DNA from: Chimonanthus salicifolius
Taxonomy: Eukaryota; Streptophyta; Magnoliopsida; Laurales; Calycanthaceae
Length of the DNA: 64,000 nucleotides
Direction: 5' to 3'
Assembly: GCA_013350335.1 (NCBI GenBank)
Contig: CM023542.1
Location: forward strand, 6,372,025-6,436,024
In this document: piece by piece, positions 36,101-50,900 of the stretch
Numbering within the stretch: the first letter of the stretch is position 1
Layout of the letters: each line of letters opens with the position of its first letter
Program-made: the position numbers and the translations under genes
The notes under the pieces: generated by a model
Databases searched by the model: none
What the model was told of the DNA's origin: nothing
Seen by the model: the letters and a program-made list of their open reading frames with translations, nothing else

Positions 36101-39100
36101 TTTTTTTTTTAAAAAAAAGAGGACATAGGGACAAGACACCATATTTAAATAAAATTAAAATAAGCATTAATTTAAATGAAAAGAAGGTACTAGCTTCACT
36201 CTGAACAGTTAATGCAAACATTTGATGTTTTAATTAGGTTTTAAGAGTTAGTCATCTTGGAAAACAATGTTAAAAAGTACCAAAAGAGTTCATGAAGAAA
36301 GGGTGCAAGTGTTCTACACAGATGCAAGAGTCTGACACATGTGCACCACACATCCTTATGTGTGTAGTTCATAGGAGATGCATATGAACTTCAGCCAACT
36401 TTAAATGAAAGTTTATCCTGGGTTTACAAAAAATTAACATTGTACTCAATAAGGTTGATCGGAAGGCTTGAATCATAACCATTCTTTTCAGGAGATGACT
36501 GGATCCTTAACCACAAGACTGAAGTTTCTAGAAGAGCTGAAATTCTTCCCAGATTATGTATATCAAGAACTCCATATGGTTAAGATAAATACTACTTTTC
36601 AGAAGTCAATAATCATGTCTTTTGGGCAATCTAGAAAGAGCGTAATGGAAGGTTCTTTGAGGGTAAGAGAGGGAGCCCTAGAGATGTATTTGAGAGGGCG
36701 AAATGACAGATGATTGGTTGGTTGTCAGTATGTAAAGAATTTCATGGTTTAGCTCCAGAGGATTTTTTTTGTCTTGGGATGGATGTATGAGAGGGGTTAG
36801 TAGAGGTAGCAAGCGGTCAGTTAAGTGGGTGGCGCCTCCCATGGGATCATATAAATTCAATGTTGATGGTGCAACCAGGGGAAAGCCAGGGTCGGCTGGA
36901 ATTGGGGGTGTGCTACATGACGATAGGGGCACAATGTTGGCAGCCTTTTGCGAATCAGTAGGTCTATTGGAGTCAAATGAAGCTGAACTGAGAGCTATTA
37001 AAAAAGCACTTCAGATCTGGTCAAGTTTTAGGTGTGGTAATCTCATTATTGAAGGTGACTCATCTAATGCTATCTCCTAGGCTAGTAATAGGAAATCCCC
37101 CCCATGGAGGTTGGTCTGTATTGCTAGGGACATTTGGAACTTGTGCAATATGGGTAACATCACCTTCGCTCATACACCTTGCCCAGCAAATTGCATTGCA
37201 AATTTCTTGGCGAAAGCTGGTGTTAATCTACAAACACCGGCTTTGGAATTTTTTCCTATTTTCAACCTTGGGAGTTAGGAGTTTTGTTGTGGGGGTGGTA
37301 CTTGTTGTATCTTCTCTCTCTTGCTTTATTCTGGTTCTTATTTTTATTGTTGTTCTTTGTCGACCTGAGTATATTCCTCCTATACTCAAGTCCCTCCTTT
37401 GTACCCCTCTTATTTTAATGGAATTTAGCAGTTAATGTTTCAAAAAAAAAAAAATGTGTACAAAGTGGAAAGATGCCCAAGTTAAATGGCAAATGCATAC
37501 ATCTTATGATGGAATCTTGAAGCCTGCATACTTTATTTTGCAGGTGGATATAATAAAAGATTTGCAATACCCAACACAAAAGAATACAAAATTGCCAAGT
37601 CATCATCAATATGGTATTCACTCACATGAAACAGCCTGGGAAAACCACAACATTCAATCCAGAAGAAATGGAAAAAGAAGAAGGGATAAAACCTATCTTA
37701 TTTGAAACTGTCATTCTATAGAGCATTAATGCTAGATGGACATGGACACTTCCACCAACCCACAGAGTTCAACTTGGAGTGCCAGTGCAAAGAGGAAAAT
37801 CAAACACCTGAGAGAATACCTTCAAAGTCATTTGCCAGCGAACATGCTTCAACTTGTACTTCCAATTCTCATGATTAACTAAGACATATTGTAGAGAAAA
37901 GACAAGTAGTGCAGATGCCATTCTGTTCTCTGCTCCGGTCTCAACAAGTTGCAGAGTCAAATCAAGCACTAGAAGAGCACAAAACAGTTTAATCAGAAAG
38001 CAAAGCAAGAAATAAATTATAGTTAGTCCAACAAAAGCATGATTATGATGAGATAACAGCATAGCAACCTCTTGCAAAAGCTGAAAGATACATGATAGGT
38101 TAACATTAACAGACTCAGCAGTTTCTTAAAATTATCTGTAAATCAAAACCCAAACAGGTGAAGCTGCAGTATATCTAGAAAATAATACATGCCTGAAATA
38201 GTTAGTGAACAGCAGTCCTCATTTTGCTCACAGTCAATTAAAAGCATTTGTGCCAACCCTCCTGAGAGCAACCATGTGCCACTGAAAAATGTAGAATTTT
38301 GCAAATAATGAAAGCAATGAGAACATAAATGAAAATGCGAACTACATCATTCAAGCATAATTCCCGCTAGTGTTCGAGATTTGAATAATAATTTTCAGTA
38401 AATAATTGTCACATGAAAGAAAACAAGGCACATACTTCACCGTCATCTTCAACAACAAAGCCTTTGTTTGATCTACCAAGGGTCAGCTTTTCAAGTTCTA
38501 CATTCCACTCAACACTATCATAAATCACGTTTTTTTCACCCTATATTCTACTTTATCATGTCTTAGCACCGCAATCCACGTTTTTAACAACCAGTAGTGC
38601 ATTCGGTCCCGACCTTGGGCCTAGACAAAATGTAATAAATCTCTCAAACACAGTACTCAATACATTCAAAATAAAAAATGTATTGGCCCAACCATTTTGT
38701 AAAATAATATTCCATACATGTAGAATACAAAGTTACTGCAAAAGTAACTAAGGACCTCACAAACTGCAAGAGTTTGGTGATTTTTTTTTTTTTGGTTACT
38801 GCCGATCTGTTGCTACTCTGTAAACCCTCTTTTCTGTTGTCTCTCTTGAGAAAAACACTGAAAAATGACTCTAGGATGATTTGTTTCTAGATCTGACCGA
38901 AGTGGCAGAATTTCTCTCTGGTCTTGAGGGTTGTAGACAGAAAGAATTCAATGGCGGCGATGGGCGGCAGTCTGAAGCATGGCCTATGGGGCAGAAAGAG
39001 AAGGAAGATAAAATGATTTCTACCGAAAGGACTTTTTTACGATGGGTGAAAGTTTAAGGAGTTTTTTTTTTTAAAAGAAATACTAAACGTCAATTTGCTA

Positions 39101-42100
39101 GACCCTCTAATTAAATAACTTCTCTAAGGTAATATATGTACCATGGTCCCAGCCATATTACATTATTGAGGTTTTATTGTATAATCTTTTGACTCCTCAT
39201 ATGACTATTGTTCTCAATCTTCCACAATATTTGCCCCAACCAACATTCCCTTGTCCTTTCTTTCTATTGATAATACTTTTAGGCTTTCTCTAATGCATTC
39301 ATTTCTAATTCTATCTTTTCTTTTTACACTATAACACATCTTAACATATACCTGTCACCATAACTTAATCTACCCAACATTCAACTAAATATAGAAAGCA
39401 ACCTACCTTCAAGCTTTCAGAAACATCTCTAATTGAAATGACACTCCTCTATCACAAAATATGCCACCAGCTTGCCTGCACACAACGCACTTTCACCTGG
39501 CCATATCCCAAATCAAACCCTCCATTTTGTTCCACAGTTGCACCTAATAAAATTCATCACTATGCAAAACTAAACTAAGTCATAATTTTAATGAGTTCAT
39601 TCTCCCTACTCCCAGATGCACTAAACTAATAATCAATATACTTGGTTTTTGGCCCGAATTTTTTTTCTTAATGTTTAGCTGATTTTGATCTCAATAACTA
39701 GTATTGCATCATCTGCAAGTGCACCAAGGAAACTCATCTTGGATTTCTAGCATTAAGTTGTCTATAATAAAAACAAATAAATAAAGATCGAAGCTAACCA
39801 TTGGAAGCCCCATTTTAACTGGGAACTTTATTATCCATCCACATCCTTTTCTTACAATTGTTTTTCCCATTCTACATATCATATATAATCTCCATATATC
39901 CATTTAAGATGCATTTCTTTTTCAATTTAACCAATTTATTTGCCTCAACACCCTGTCATAAGCCATCTCAAAATCACATAAAACCATGTGTACGTTTTTT
40001 TCCTCTATCCAAACCTTAACCCAAGTGGTTTTAAATTTTAAAGCTTTTCAGTATTATAAGCTAACACTTCGTATGTTTTCTAACTACAGTTTCTAACCAT
40101 TGAGAGGAAAATTGTATTTTAATATTTAGATTTTAGTACCAAATAAAATAAAAAATAAAAAGGCGCATTAAGGTGCAAGCATCTAGGTGCCCTAAGGAGC
40201 ATGCATTTTTTATTAAGGCGCACCAGCACCTTGCCTAGTCTTATTTAGGCGCACACTCCCTCTCTTGCACCTTAGCTGTACCTAGGCATGCCTTTGACTA
40301 CTACGATAGGAAAAGATGTACAAGGAGAAATAGTCGGTAAAAGAATTCAATACCAGCCGAACAACAAAAGAGAAAGATACAACCAAAACTAATATAGAAT
40401 CATATGAATAACATAAAAAAAAAAAAAAAACAAAGGAGTATAACCATATGAATCATAGCAAAAAGGAACAAAGAGTATTACAATTTAAAGAATAATAATC
40501 AATTCTCTTGTTGGCATTTTAAGAACCTAGACATAACTTGCACGGTAAAGATATAACATTTTCTTTCTTTCTTCTTCATCTTTTTTCTTTTAAAGAATAA
40601 TGCAATTATCATCTCATGAAACTTTCCCTCACAATTAAGGGCATTCAATAATAGTACACCGGTCAAGCAACTCATCACATCACCATTTTACATAGATTAT
40701 GTGATGCAAGACAAGAGATAGGGTAAAGGTAACCCTAAATGCCTAAATGTGGTTCCATTAAGATTAAAAGGGATGAAAATAATGAACTCTAAATCTAAAA
40801 TGGGTTGAAATTAAATTCCAATTAATATTAGCGATTAATGAATATAAAATCTACCACACATAATCATGCAAATACTAAGAATTTAATGTGTTCAATAGGA
40901 AATAAAGGGGAATCAAGCAAATTAATCAATTCTGACAATTATTGGGTCAAACAGTCAAGACATGGGATGCAAGGTTGCTTCATTGGTTATTAAATCATGA
41001 ACTTAGGCACATGTGTAGCTTAGGTCTCCATGGAAATAAAAGAGGGGATACAGATGGAACTAGTGAAAAAAAGGGCTTCACACAATGACACAAACAGGGG
41101 ATACAGATGGTCTAAACGAAAAGAAGAAAGGTGGGGGGAGTATTTGGAGGTCACGGCAGCAGCAAAGAGAAGATTTGGAGGTGGCGGCACATAGGAGAAG
41201 GGTTACAAGGGTTGTGGCAACAAGGAAAGGGTCTTTAGAGGGAAACGAAAACACAGGGAGGGGTATTAGGAAGTTGCAACACTGTGGGATTGGGTTTGTA
41301 TGGGATCGGTGGAAACAAGGAATGCTTGGAGTGGGCGAAAACATGTAAAGGGAATACTTGGGTTGTTCAGATCTGAGTGTGAGAAGGTCTTTTGCAGTAA
41401 AAGAGAAGATGGAGGGAGAGAAGATAAGACAGAGATGGGATAGAAGAAGGTACTTGGCTTCACGCCCCGTGGATTTTCTCCACCAACTCACCGTCGCACC
41501 TTCAAGAGGTATTTTGCGAAAACAATATAATCTTATTCATCAATCGTATCTGCCTCAAGGAGGCTACAAGGCTTTTATAACTTTCATCTGACTAAAAAAA
41601 TTAATAATAAACAATTACCTAAACTACCCTTACTAAGATTAAAACACAAAAACACGGAAGTAGCAAATATGAAAACAGTAACTTGCACATGGGGGATGCG
41701 CCGCATCATTATGTTTGGATTATCCTGTCGCAAAATCAATTCTATCTTATAGTAGCTTCCAAATATTTGAATCCATCATATTGTGACACACTAACCAGTC
41801 TCCAATTTTCAACAAATCATTCTCCCTATTCCTAAATGGACAAAACTAGCACTCCATATATTGCGTATTTAATTGGCCAATCTTCAGACCACTCGATTTG
41901 AAAAGCTTTCTCCAAAATCCTAGCTTGTCATGTACGTGACTTCTTTACTAACTAATTAACATCACAACATTTGGAAACAACAAACACCAAAAAGTTTTGG
42001 CGCATATTTGTCCCATCAAATCATACATAAGAAAGGCACACAATGCACAGATGCAACATCACTCTGATTGGGAACTAAAATCATACCTCCAATCTTGCCA

Positions 42101-45100
42101 CTTGTTATTGCAACTTTATGCATTAGTCTATATAATTAATAATAAATTACTTTTGAGGAATAACATGTGAGTGAAAGAGAGAGAAATGGAGGAAGGATGC
42201 CAAATCTGGATGAGAGATTGGGAAAGAATTTTGTAACCTTGATCACCACGAATCCTGTAATCCCCATGACTAAGGGATCTAATTTTCACCATATCAACTA
42301 AAAACAGGAAATGTCAATAATGAAAGTTATATATGTATTAATTCTTGCACTTCCAGTAAACAATTCCATAAGCTGTCCCAAGAGGAAAATGACCTCAATA
42401 GGATCTAACAAACATGAAATGCAATTGCTTCTCAAAAATGTTAGTGGTCATTCTTTACGGCATTCTCCCAAAACATCATAGTGACTCATACGCTGAAAAG
42501 ATAGTTTGCACAATTTTTTCTCTCTCCTTGTTTAATAGGAGACCAAGTAATCTTCCTTCATTATCCAGATTTTGTGTTCAGTCAAAATCCTTCTCAAAAT
42601 GCTGATATTAAGCATAAATACATAAAATTCGACATTTGATCAATCAAACAAGTCCCTTCTCTCCCATTATAACCCATACTTCTAAGCATACACCAATTGA
42701 GAGGTTGAAGGATTCCATGAAAAAAAGGGGAATAAATCTAGTACCTAATGAAACCAAAAGACACCCACAAGTTCCTTATGTCAATATAAAAAATAACCTT
42801 CTCAAAATGAAGAAGAATGTCAAAAGAAACAACTTCAAACATCTCACTTGAAACCAATTAGCACGCTAGACCGAAACAAGGTAAGAACATCAGAAACAAC
42901 TCCCCAAATATACAAACAATAGACATGTATTTAGACGCCATTTCAGCAATAGACTCACCTTGATGACCCATTAGTGCCTAAACCGAAGATATTTGCCCGC
43001 AATGCAACCGACGCAACATGAGTAGGAGAGCTACATTAGAAATAAATATACAAAAAATTAAAGAAAGATAACTTCTGAAGACATTGTCCAAATGGCTAAT
43101 CAATTAAAAACAATAAATACTCACCATTTAAGCATCTTTGACAAGATACTGATGCACATGGACATCACTCTTACATTGCTAATCTCAGGTACCATATTGG
43201 TGGCCAAAGTACAAATTATTTTGACCACATCAATACTATAAAGTCAACAAGGAAAAAATCAGTTCAGAAATATAAGACTGAAAATGTTAAGTTCCAGTAA
43301 TCAAATCCCATAACTAGAGTAATCCTATTCACATACCAAAGGTTACTTTCGATGTGTCCATTCATTCGAGGCTGCTTGCACAGCTAATGAGTTGTCAATG
43401 TCCATCAAAGCAAAACACAAAGCCTAGAACAAACTAAAATGTTACAAATCACAAGCTCCAGTTCAAGCAAGATCAGAGCAAAGAAAATTACAGCACTTCT
43501 TAAATCAAACATAATGCCCAAATACTTGCAGTAAACGTGGGAATTAGATCATCAAGAAACATATTGACCAAAAAGCACAAGGGAACAATTACAGGTTATC
43601 ATTTATTTCATTATGTGAGCCACAAATGACAGGGTCTCAGTAGCGAATCTCAACCCTGGTAGGCTGGTTCCCATTACCAGAACCCAACAAAGGGAATTTA
43701 TGGAACATAAATGAGGCCACCGAAATAAGTCAACACCCAGGCATGAGCAGGTAAATACAATGGTTATTAAATGCAACGTACATCTTTAGGATCTTGCATC
43801 TCATTGCCATCAAGAAAATAAGTAAACTTAAAGTTGAACGTGGGACACTTCAGAAATGATCCAAAACTATCCTTCAGACCTCCAAGAAATATAAAATCCA
43901 CAACTTAACTATGCAGATGTGCATAAATGACATTAAGAAATAGAGAAAATCTGAGGTACATATAGATGTCCCTCTCTCTTATTGGTTGGCGATATCAGCA
44001 ACAAGTGCTATTGTCAAACAAGAGCCTCTCTCATTGGTTGCATCTGTATGAATGTACATACAACCACATGTACCCTAACAATTGCTTTGAAGAATAATAT
44101 CCATAGAAGAATCCAACCAAATGGGAGATAAAATAAAAGAAATAGCATTATAGGGATCATACTAGAAGCAAATACAGCATGCATGAACAAGGAAATTAGA
44201 GTACCAACAAGACCGAATCAAGCTATCACTAGGTATCATCAACTCCACCTCAATGACTACGGCCATACATAGAAAAACTTCAATGAACATCAGATTCATG
44301 CAGGTGAAGATAGCAAAGCAGAATGCTAAATAGAAGAATGAAGAGAATTTCCACCAGCACAAGCCACACAATGTGAACAGAAGTTAAGTTTTTTTTTTAA
44401 CAAAGAAGACAGTTACATGAAAAAATCTTGATATTCTGGATAGGGTCATCTCAAATTTGATTTAAAACCCAAACAGAAAGTACTTCTTCAATTATTTCAT
44501 AACTTAACCATTTAGGGTTTAGGATTTAGGGTTTACTCTTGAAACAAAAGAGCTTGAAGTTTATATTTCAGATGGTGTGTTCTCTATAATCACAATGGAG
44601 ACCAACAAGGTTGAATCAAACTTCAGAGAAATTCATGCTAAAATATACTAATTTAATACTTAAAACCTTCAACAACTCAAGTATTATACGATTTTCCAAC
44701 AGATAGTACTCAAACTAGTAGGCAACAAGCAAATAGTTCACTGAAAAAACAGGAAAGCAAATAGTAAGAGCCAAACAGACAGTTTGTAGCATAAGTTACC
44801 GTGTTGAATGAGACCATTCGACAAAGAAGGTCAAGCACAACAAAGACTTCCTCATAACCACTCAAATGAAATTCCTGGCCCAAGCGTAAGAGTAGGACAT
44901 ATATCCCAGATAGCGTATACTGCAATAAAATACAGAAAACAATAGAATCGATCAGAAAGCAAAAAAGTAAAAGCCATCAAACAGAAAACATACAAATATT
45001 CACAAGCACAGTTTTGGTCAAACACAGAACTATTCTATGAAACTAGTCATAAATTGTAGCATAACAAAAGTTACCATACTTGATTTATCTTTATTCTCAG

Positions 45101-47927
45101 ATTAGAAAAGAGAAGCTATATGAACCTCTCAAAAAGAGAGAGAAGTTATATGAAGGAACTTAAACAGAGAGAGAATATTATAAATATACAAAGACGCATC
45201 TCCAAACATATTGTCAATTGCTACTCAATTTATATGATGTCAGATTGGGAGTTCTACTTTTCATTCCAGCCTATCATAAGCCACGTCCTCTGCCACTTCA
45301 CTGTGAGTCATGTCCTACTTTATCCCATCCTTCTAGGTCTTAAACAGCCCCCTCTTCTCCTTGTACCTTCTATGAAGTTCTAAACTTTTCAACAAACGCC
45401 ATTTCTTGTCTTCTACATGCATGTTGGAATCACCTTAAACGGCATTCCCACATTTTCTCATCTACTGGAGTTATTTTCAAGGTCTCCCCAACACAGTTAT
45501 TCATAATTCTATCTTTTAAAAAAATGTATAAAGCCATCTTAGCATATACCTCTATCATAATTACTCTGTCCATTTATCCTCTCTTCATCGCTCAACACTC
45601 CAAATGCATTGTTTGTCAAATAGTTTCATTTAATGAAGTGTAGGATCGGGATTAGTGCCTACCTATGCCTCCATACTAATAGATCATGGACTGGGACCAG
45701 GCCACATTTTGAGGCTGGATAGTCATAACAAGTCAGACCCTAGCCAAGGGGAGTCCGATTTGCCCGATCCATTATTCCCTACTCCAAAATATGATTCATG
45801 AATCATATAACAAAAAAAACAGATAGTAACAAGGTACTTTGTTGTGTGTGGCAAACCACATGGAGAGTTTGTTACAACCACACACTCCCATGGTGAGTTG
45901 GCATGTCACTTGTAATTTTCCCTTTCTTTCATTGGTTGGAAATTCCATGTAATTGCCCACTTAGGCAACATTTTTGCTATAAAAAGAGGCCTTTGGTTGC
46001 CAATTTTGAGACACAAAAAGGAAGAGAGAAAATTCATGTAAGCTTAGTGGAAGCAATAGAAGAGCAAGGCCCATTTTTGGAGAAAAGTCACATTTGTTTT
46101 GCAAGTAAGTGTTTCAATTAATTATATGCTTTCTTTTAATTGCATTTTCCATTTATTCTCTTTCCTTGAATTTCAAAGTTTTAATTCGGATTTGCATTTA
46201 TTAATTTTAATTCAATTCTAAGAAACATAGAATTTCTGGAAACTTGTTCACCATAGACTTTCATTGTTTGATCTTTGGTAATAAACCATTCATAAACATT
46301 TGATTGATTCGGGATCTCGAAAATCATAAGATTGACGGGTCTGATATCCTGGGCGAACTCCAATCGATTTTCAATATCACTCGGGTTTGCATCAATGACC
46401 AAGAGAGGTACAACATGAAACCAACCCATTGACAGCCCTAGTATCTACAAGTTTACTTTCTTAGGGTTTATAAGAATTTTGATAACTTTAAAATATCAAA
46501 TTCAAAGAGCTACAAAGCTCAAAATGTTCAAATCAGAGACCCAAGTTCATAAACCAAAGTTCTAGCATCATTTCACTCAATTGGGTTAGTGAATCTGACT
46601 TTGGTAGGCCCAAAAAAACCTAATAATCTAAAAATGACGAATTTTAATCTTTCTTATCTCTTTTCCCCAACTTGGGGACACCCGGAATCGGTAGAAGCCA
46701 AAACCAAAGCCCGTCTAAATCCAGTTGGGCTTTTAAAGCCAAAGCCAGAGCCTCTTTTTTATTTTTTTAAAAAAAAAAAATATTTCGTAACTTGAAAATA
46801 TAACCATACAAATTGAAAGTATACTTAGAAATCTGTCACCACTTAAAATTTTAGACCAAAACTCAATTTTTAGCCACTTAATTTTTATGGTCAAAGTTGG
46901 TAGACATCGTTGAAAAGATTCAACACCTGGTGAATTTGACCGTCAAGATTGAGTGGTCAAAAATTGACTTTTGAGAAGAAATTTTAAAAGATGGTAGGTC
47001 TTTACATCTGTCTTCAATCTGCATAGTATGATTTTCAATTTACAAAACAATTTTTTTTAAAATAAAAACAGTACCAGGCACCGCTTTGTGATCTATGTAT
47101 ATAATATATTAAAAAAATGGGCCTAAAAGCCCAATAGGCCTCTAAGCCCAGCCCATCGGACAAAATTTTTGTTCGAGCCCGTTTATTTAAGTCGAGCTCA
47201 AGCCGGGTTCAGATAAATGAAAACCCCTAATCTTGCCCCCACTATTTAGTTCCATGATGATTCCGTTGGGTGTTTTATGTTCACAACAAGGTATAACACT
47301 AACCATTTTCAAAAAATAATAATAAAGAAATTTAGTTGCCTGATAAAATAAGAAAGGATACAATATCCAATAGCCAAATAACATTTACTACAACTTGTCA
47401 TCCAACATTAAAATCAGGATTTAGAAAAATTAGAACACCAGTTTCAAGTATAAAAGAAGTGTATAAAAGGCACAATCAGTAACTTTTTTTAAGTATGAAC
47501 AATTACTATATTGACCAAAGGTTACTCGAGGCAAAAAGGGAAGATAGACACTCACGTTCCAACGAATTAGACAAACATTCTCATCAAAAACTTTCAAAAC
47601 ACGACCACGGGTTCCACCAGGAATGAGAATCCCCTCAACTCCAGGAACATGCAACACATGATGTGTCTCAACTATCTGGTAAGTGTTGTCAACAAAGGAA
47701 TCACCAGACACCTCAAACAAGGATGTCATACCAACCATTTTGTCTAAAAAGTTGTACCTATTATCAAAACCACCAAAGAGAAAACATGAAAAATGAAGAA
47801 AGGACATAATGGATATTATCAACCATTAATATCTTGTACCAAGTACATAGAGTGAACTATTAGGCAATTCATTGCATGTTTTAATGATGAGTAGTTATAG
47901 AAGCAAACTTCTAGTTAATTAACTCAA

Positions 47928-47979
<52 letters not shown>

Positions 47980-50900
47980 GTGTCAACGAAGAATTTGGAA
48001 TTCAATGTAGAAGCAAAACAAACAAAAGACAACGATAATTGAATCAAATGGTCTACATGGAAATAAATAGATAAGAGAAGACTAAAAAGCAAAAAACAAG
48101 TCGTTGCCGTCATACACCATAATGAAAGTACAAAAATTGAATCTAGTGTCCTATTAGATTTTTAACAAACTCATCCTAACAGTATATAAAGTTATAATCT
48201 GCATCCACAGTATGTATGTAATGTAATTTTATAAATGCATTTCAAATAAACATGAAACTCAAAACAAATAAATTTCAGTCAGTAAATCAATACTTTCTAC
48301 AAGCTTAAATTGCTGAATTTTAATTCCATAGTTTTAGACCAGGCAGGTCAATTAGGAACTCAAACAAGTCAACCCAACCCGGTAACTTACCTAGTCACTA
48401 GGTTGCTTCAGACAACGAAGTTCAGATTTTCACTTCAGTTTAGGCTTGAATTGGTCAATATGCGAGTTCACCTAGCGACTCAGCCGTTCAACCTTGACAA
48501 GGCATGTTAACCTCAACCAAGGTCAAAATTTGGTGGAATCCATATTTGCATTATGTTCATTTTACAACCCAAAAAATAAAATAAATAAAATAAAATTTTA
48601 AAAAATGCTTATTCATTTGCAGTTGAATGCACCCGATATTTTGTAATAGGGTTCAATATCAACTTTTGATGGTAACACTTCAAATATGTCAAAAGAAATG
48701 AGATGAATAATGTAAAAATCAAGGCCTCCATTTTCAATTTTAAAGATAAGAGTTGATCAAAGACCATTTAAAAGTTAAGGTCCAATAAATTACAGATGGT
48801 GATAGATATTTGGTATTAAATGTGGAAAGATAGTGTTCTTTTCTCTTTCCTAATATTTTTATTTTTATTTTTATTGCATATACTTCAAATTATTATACAA
48901 AATAATTAACCAAGGCACTTGGTGGACTTACCGAGTCACCTATTCGACCCAACCAAGTGATTGGCGGAGTCCTAGCTGGAAACCTACGTTTAATCCTTTT
49001 TGAGTTAGCATTAGTAAAACTTTGATTACTATATTAAGAATAATCTTTTTTTCTTGAATTGGGGGTTGGTAGGAGTGTCAATGGGTCAAGGTCCAACCCA
49101 AATCCAATTTGGGCCTAACCCAATAATTTAGAAAATTGGCAGGTCAAATGGGTCATAGGACCTAAACCAGTTCACATTGTAAGGCCAGGTAGTCTTAACA
49201 AGTCAGACCCTAGCCAAGGGCCCGTTATTCTCCACTCCAAAATATGAATTCATGAATCATAAAACAATAAATTAGGGGTAAAACTTGGGTCGGTTTTTAA
49301 TCGAACCCGCATGACCCAAACAGAGAAATCAGTGGGTTTGGGTTTTGTATTTGTATATTTAGGGTCGGGTCGGGTTGGAAAGAAGGATGAGAAATTTAAA
49401 TCAACCCGACCTCACCTGACGTAAACCGACCTCGATACGAGTCCACCAAGTTATAAAACAAACGATTATGGCTAAAACTCGGGTCGGGCCGGCACTCGGG
49501 TTAATTCAAGTTGGGTCGGATCAGGTTCAATAAGTTTTGACATGGGTTGTTATAAAACATATAATTATGGCTAAAACTTGGGTTGGGTCGTGTTGGCTGG
49601 CACTCAGTTTGAGTCAGGTCAGAAATTTGAGTCGAGTCAGGCCAGCACACAGGTATATATTCAGGTGGGGTCGGGTTGAGTAATATTCGGGTCGGGATCA
49701 ATAAGTTTTGACATGAGTTGGGTTGGGTTTATTTCCTTATTTAAACCATGTGCTTATTTAAGACTATAGGCCATTTTAATTAAAAATCACGTGTGACCCA
49801 TGTCAGTCAAAATCATTCCACTTTTTACTTAATTTTTCTATGTATTTATTTACATCAGATTTTGGGGATGTTTTTGCATGATTATTTGTGAAAAATCTTA
49901 TATTAATTAATTGCATCTATTAATTGATATTTAATTTCAGCCTGTTTTAGCTTTAGGGTGCATTATTTTCATTCCTTTTAATCTTTAAAGGTTACATTTA
50001 GGCATTTAGGGTTACCCTATTAGTTGTCCTTGCATCAGGGGGTTCGGCCCAAACCCAAACCGTTGACACCCCTAGGGTTGGGGGATTAAGAAATGATAGA
50101 AGACGGTGGTTCCAGACCCAAAAAAAAAAAAAAAATTAAAACCATAAAATTATTATCATTTAAAAAGAAGGGCAAAGAAAAGTTCAACTAGAAAATTATC
50201 AGAGTTGAGACAAATCTGAATTAATACAACAGAAAAGTAAGGAGAGCTAACCGAAATAAAAAAACAGAGAACGGAAACATACACACACTCAACAGGCCAA
50301 GTCCCTTCACAACGGGCTGACGATAAGTGAATGAAATCAACAGTTTGAAATGGAAATTCACACTCTAAGGGGCAAATGATGGATCGAATTGGGACATCAA
50401 CAAAATTGTCCCTATCAATGTTGTCAAACTCGAATCATATCGTGAATCGGTATAGGAGTGTGAATCGTGAATCGTAAATCGTAAAATTCATAACATTTTT
50501 TCTAAAATTATTGTTTATACTATAATTACATATAATATGACATAGAATAATTATATTAATATGAGATTTAAATATATATATATATATATATATATATTAA
50601 ATATTGATAAATTTAAGAAATTAATAACTAAATCAAATAATTTATTTTAAAAAAAAATAATTTTAGAGTTTTTATTTTTTAAAAATAGATACAAAAATTT
50701 GAAAAGAAAAAATAAAAGAGAGCCAAAATAAAAATAGAAAAGGTATTAAAAATTAAAAATCTAAAAACAGTATTCCCAAAAAAATCAACAAATAAATCAA
50801 AGACATTTAAATAAATTTTATTAGCATTCATCAAATAATTAAAAAAATAAAAAAATTTAAAGTTTTTATTTTTTTAAAATAGATAAAAAAATAAAAGAGA

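Noticed and set aside
41078..41491. 137-codon minus-strand and 87-codon plus-strand ORFs
   Set aside because: GA/CT-biased low-complexity DNA open on both strands inside a NUP188 intron; no splice sites fit NUP188.
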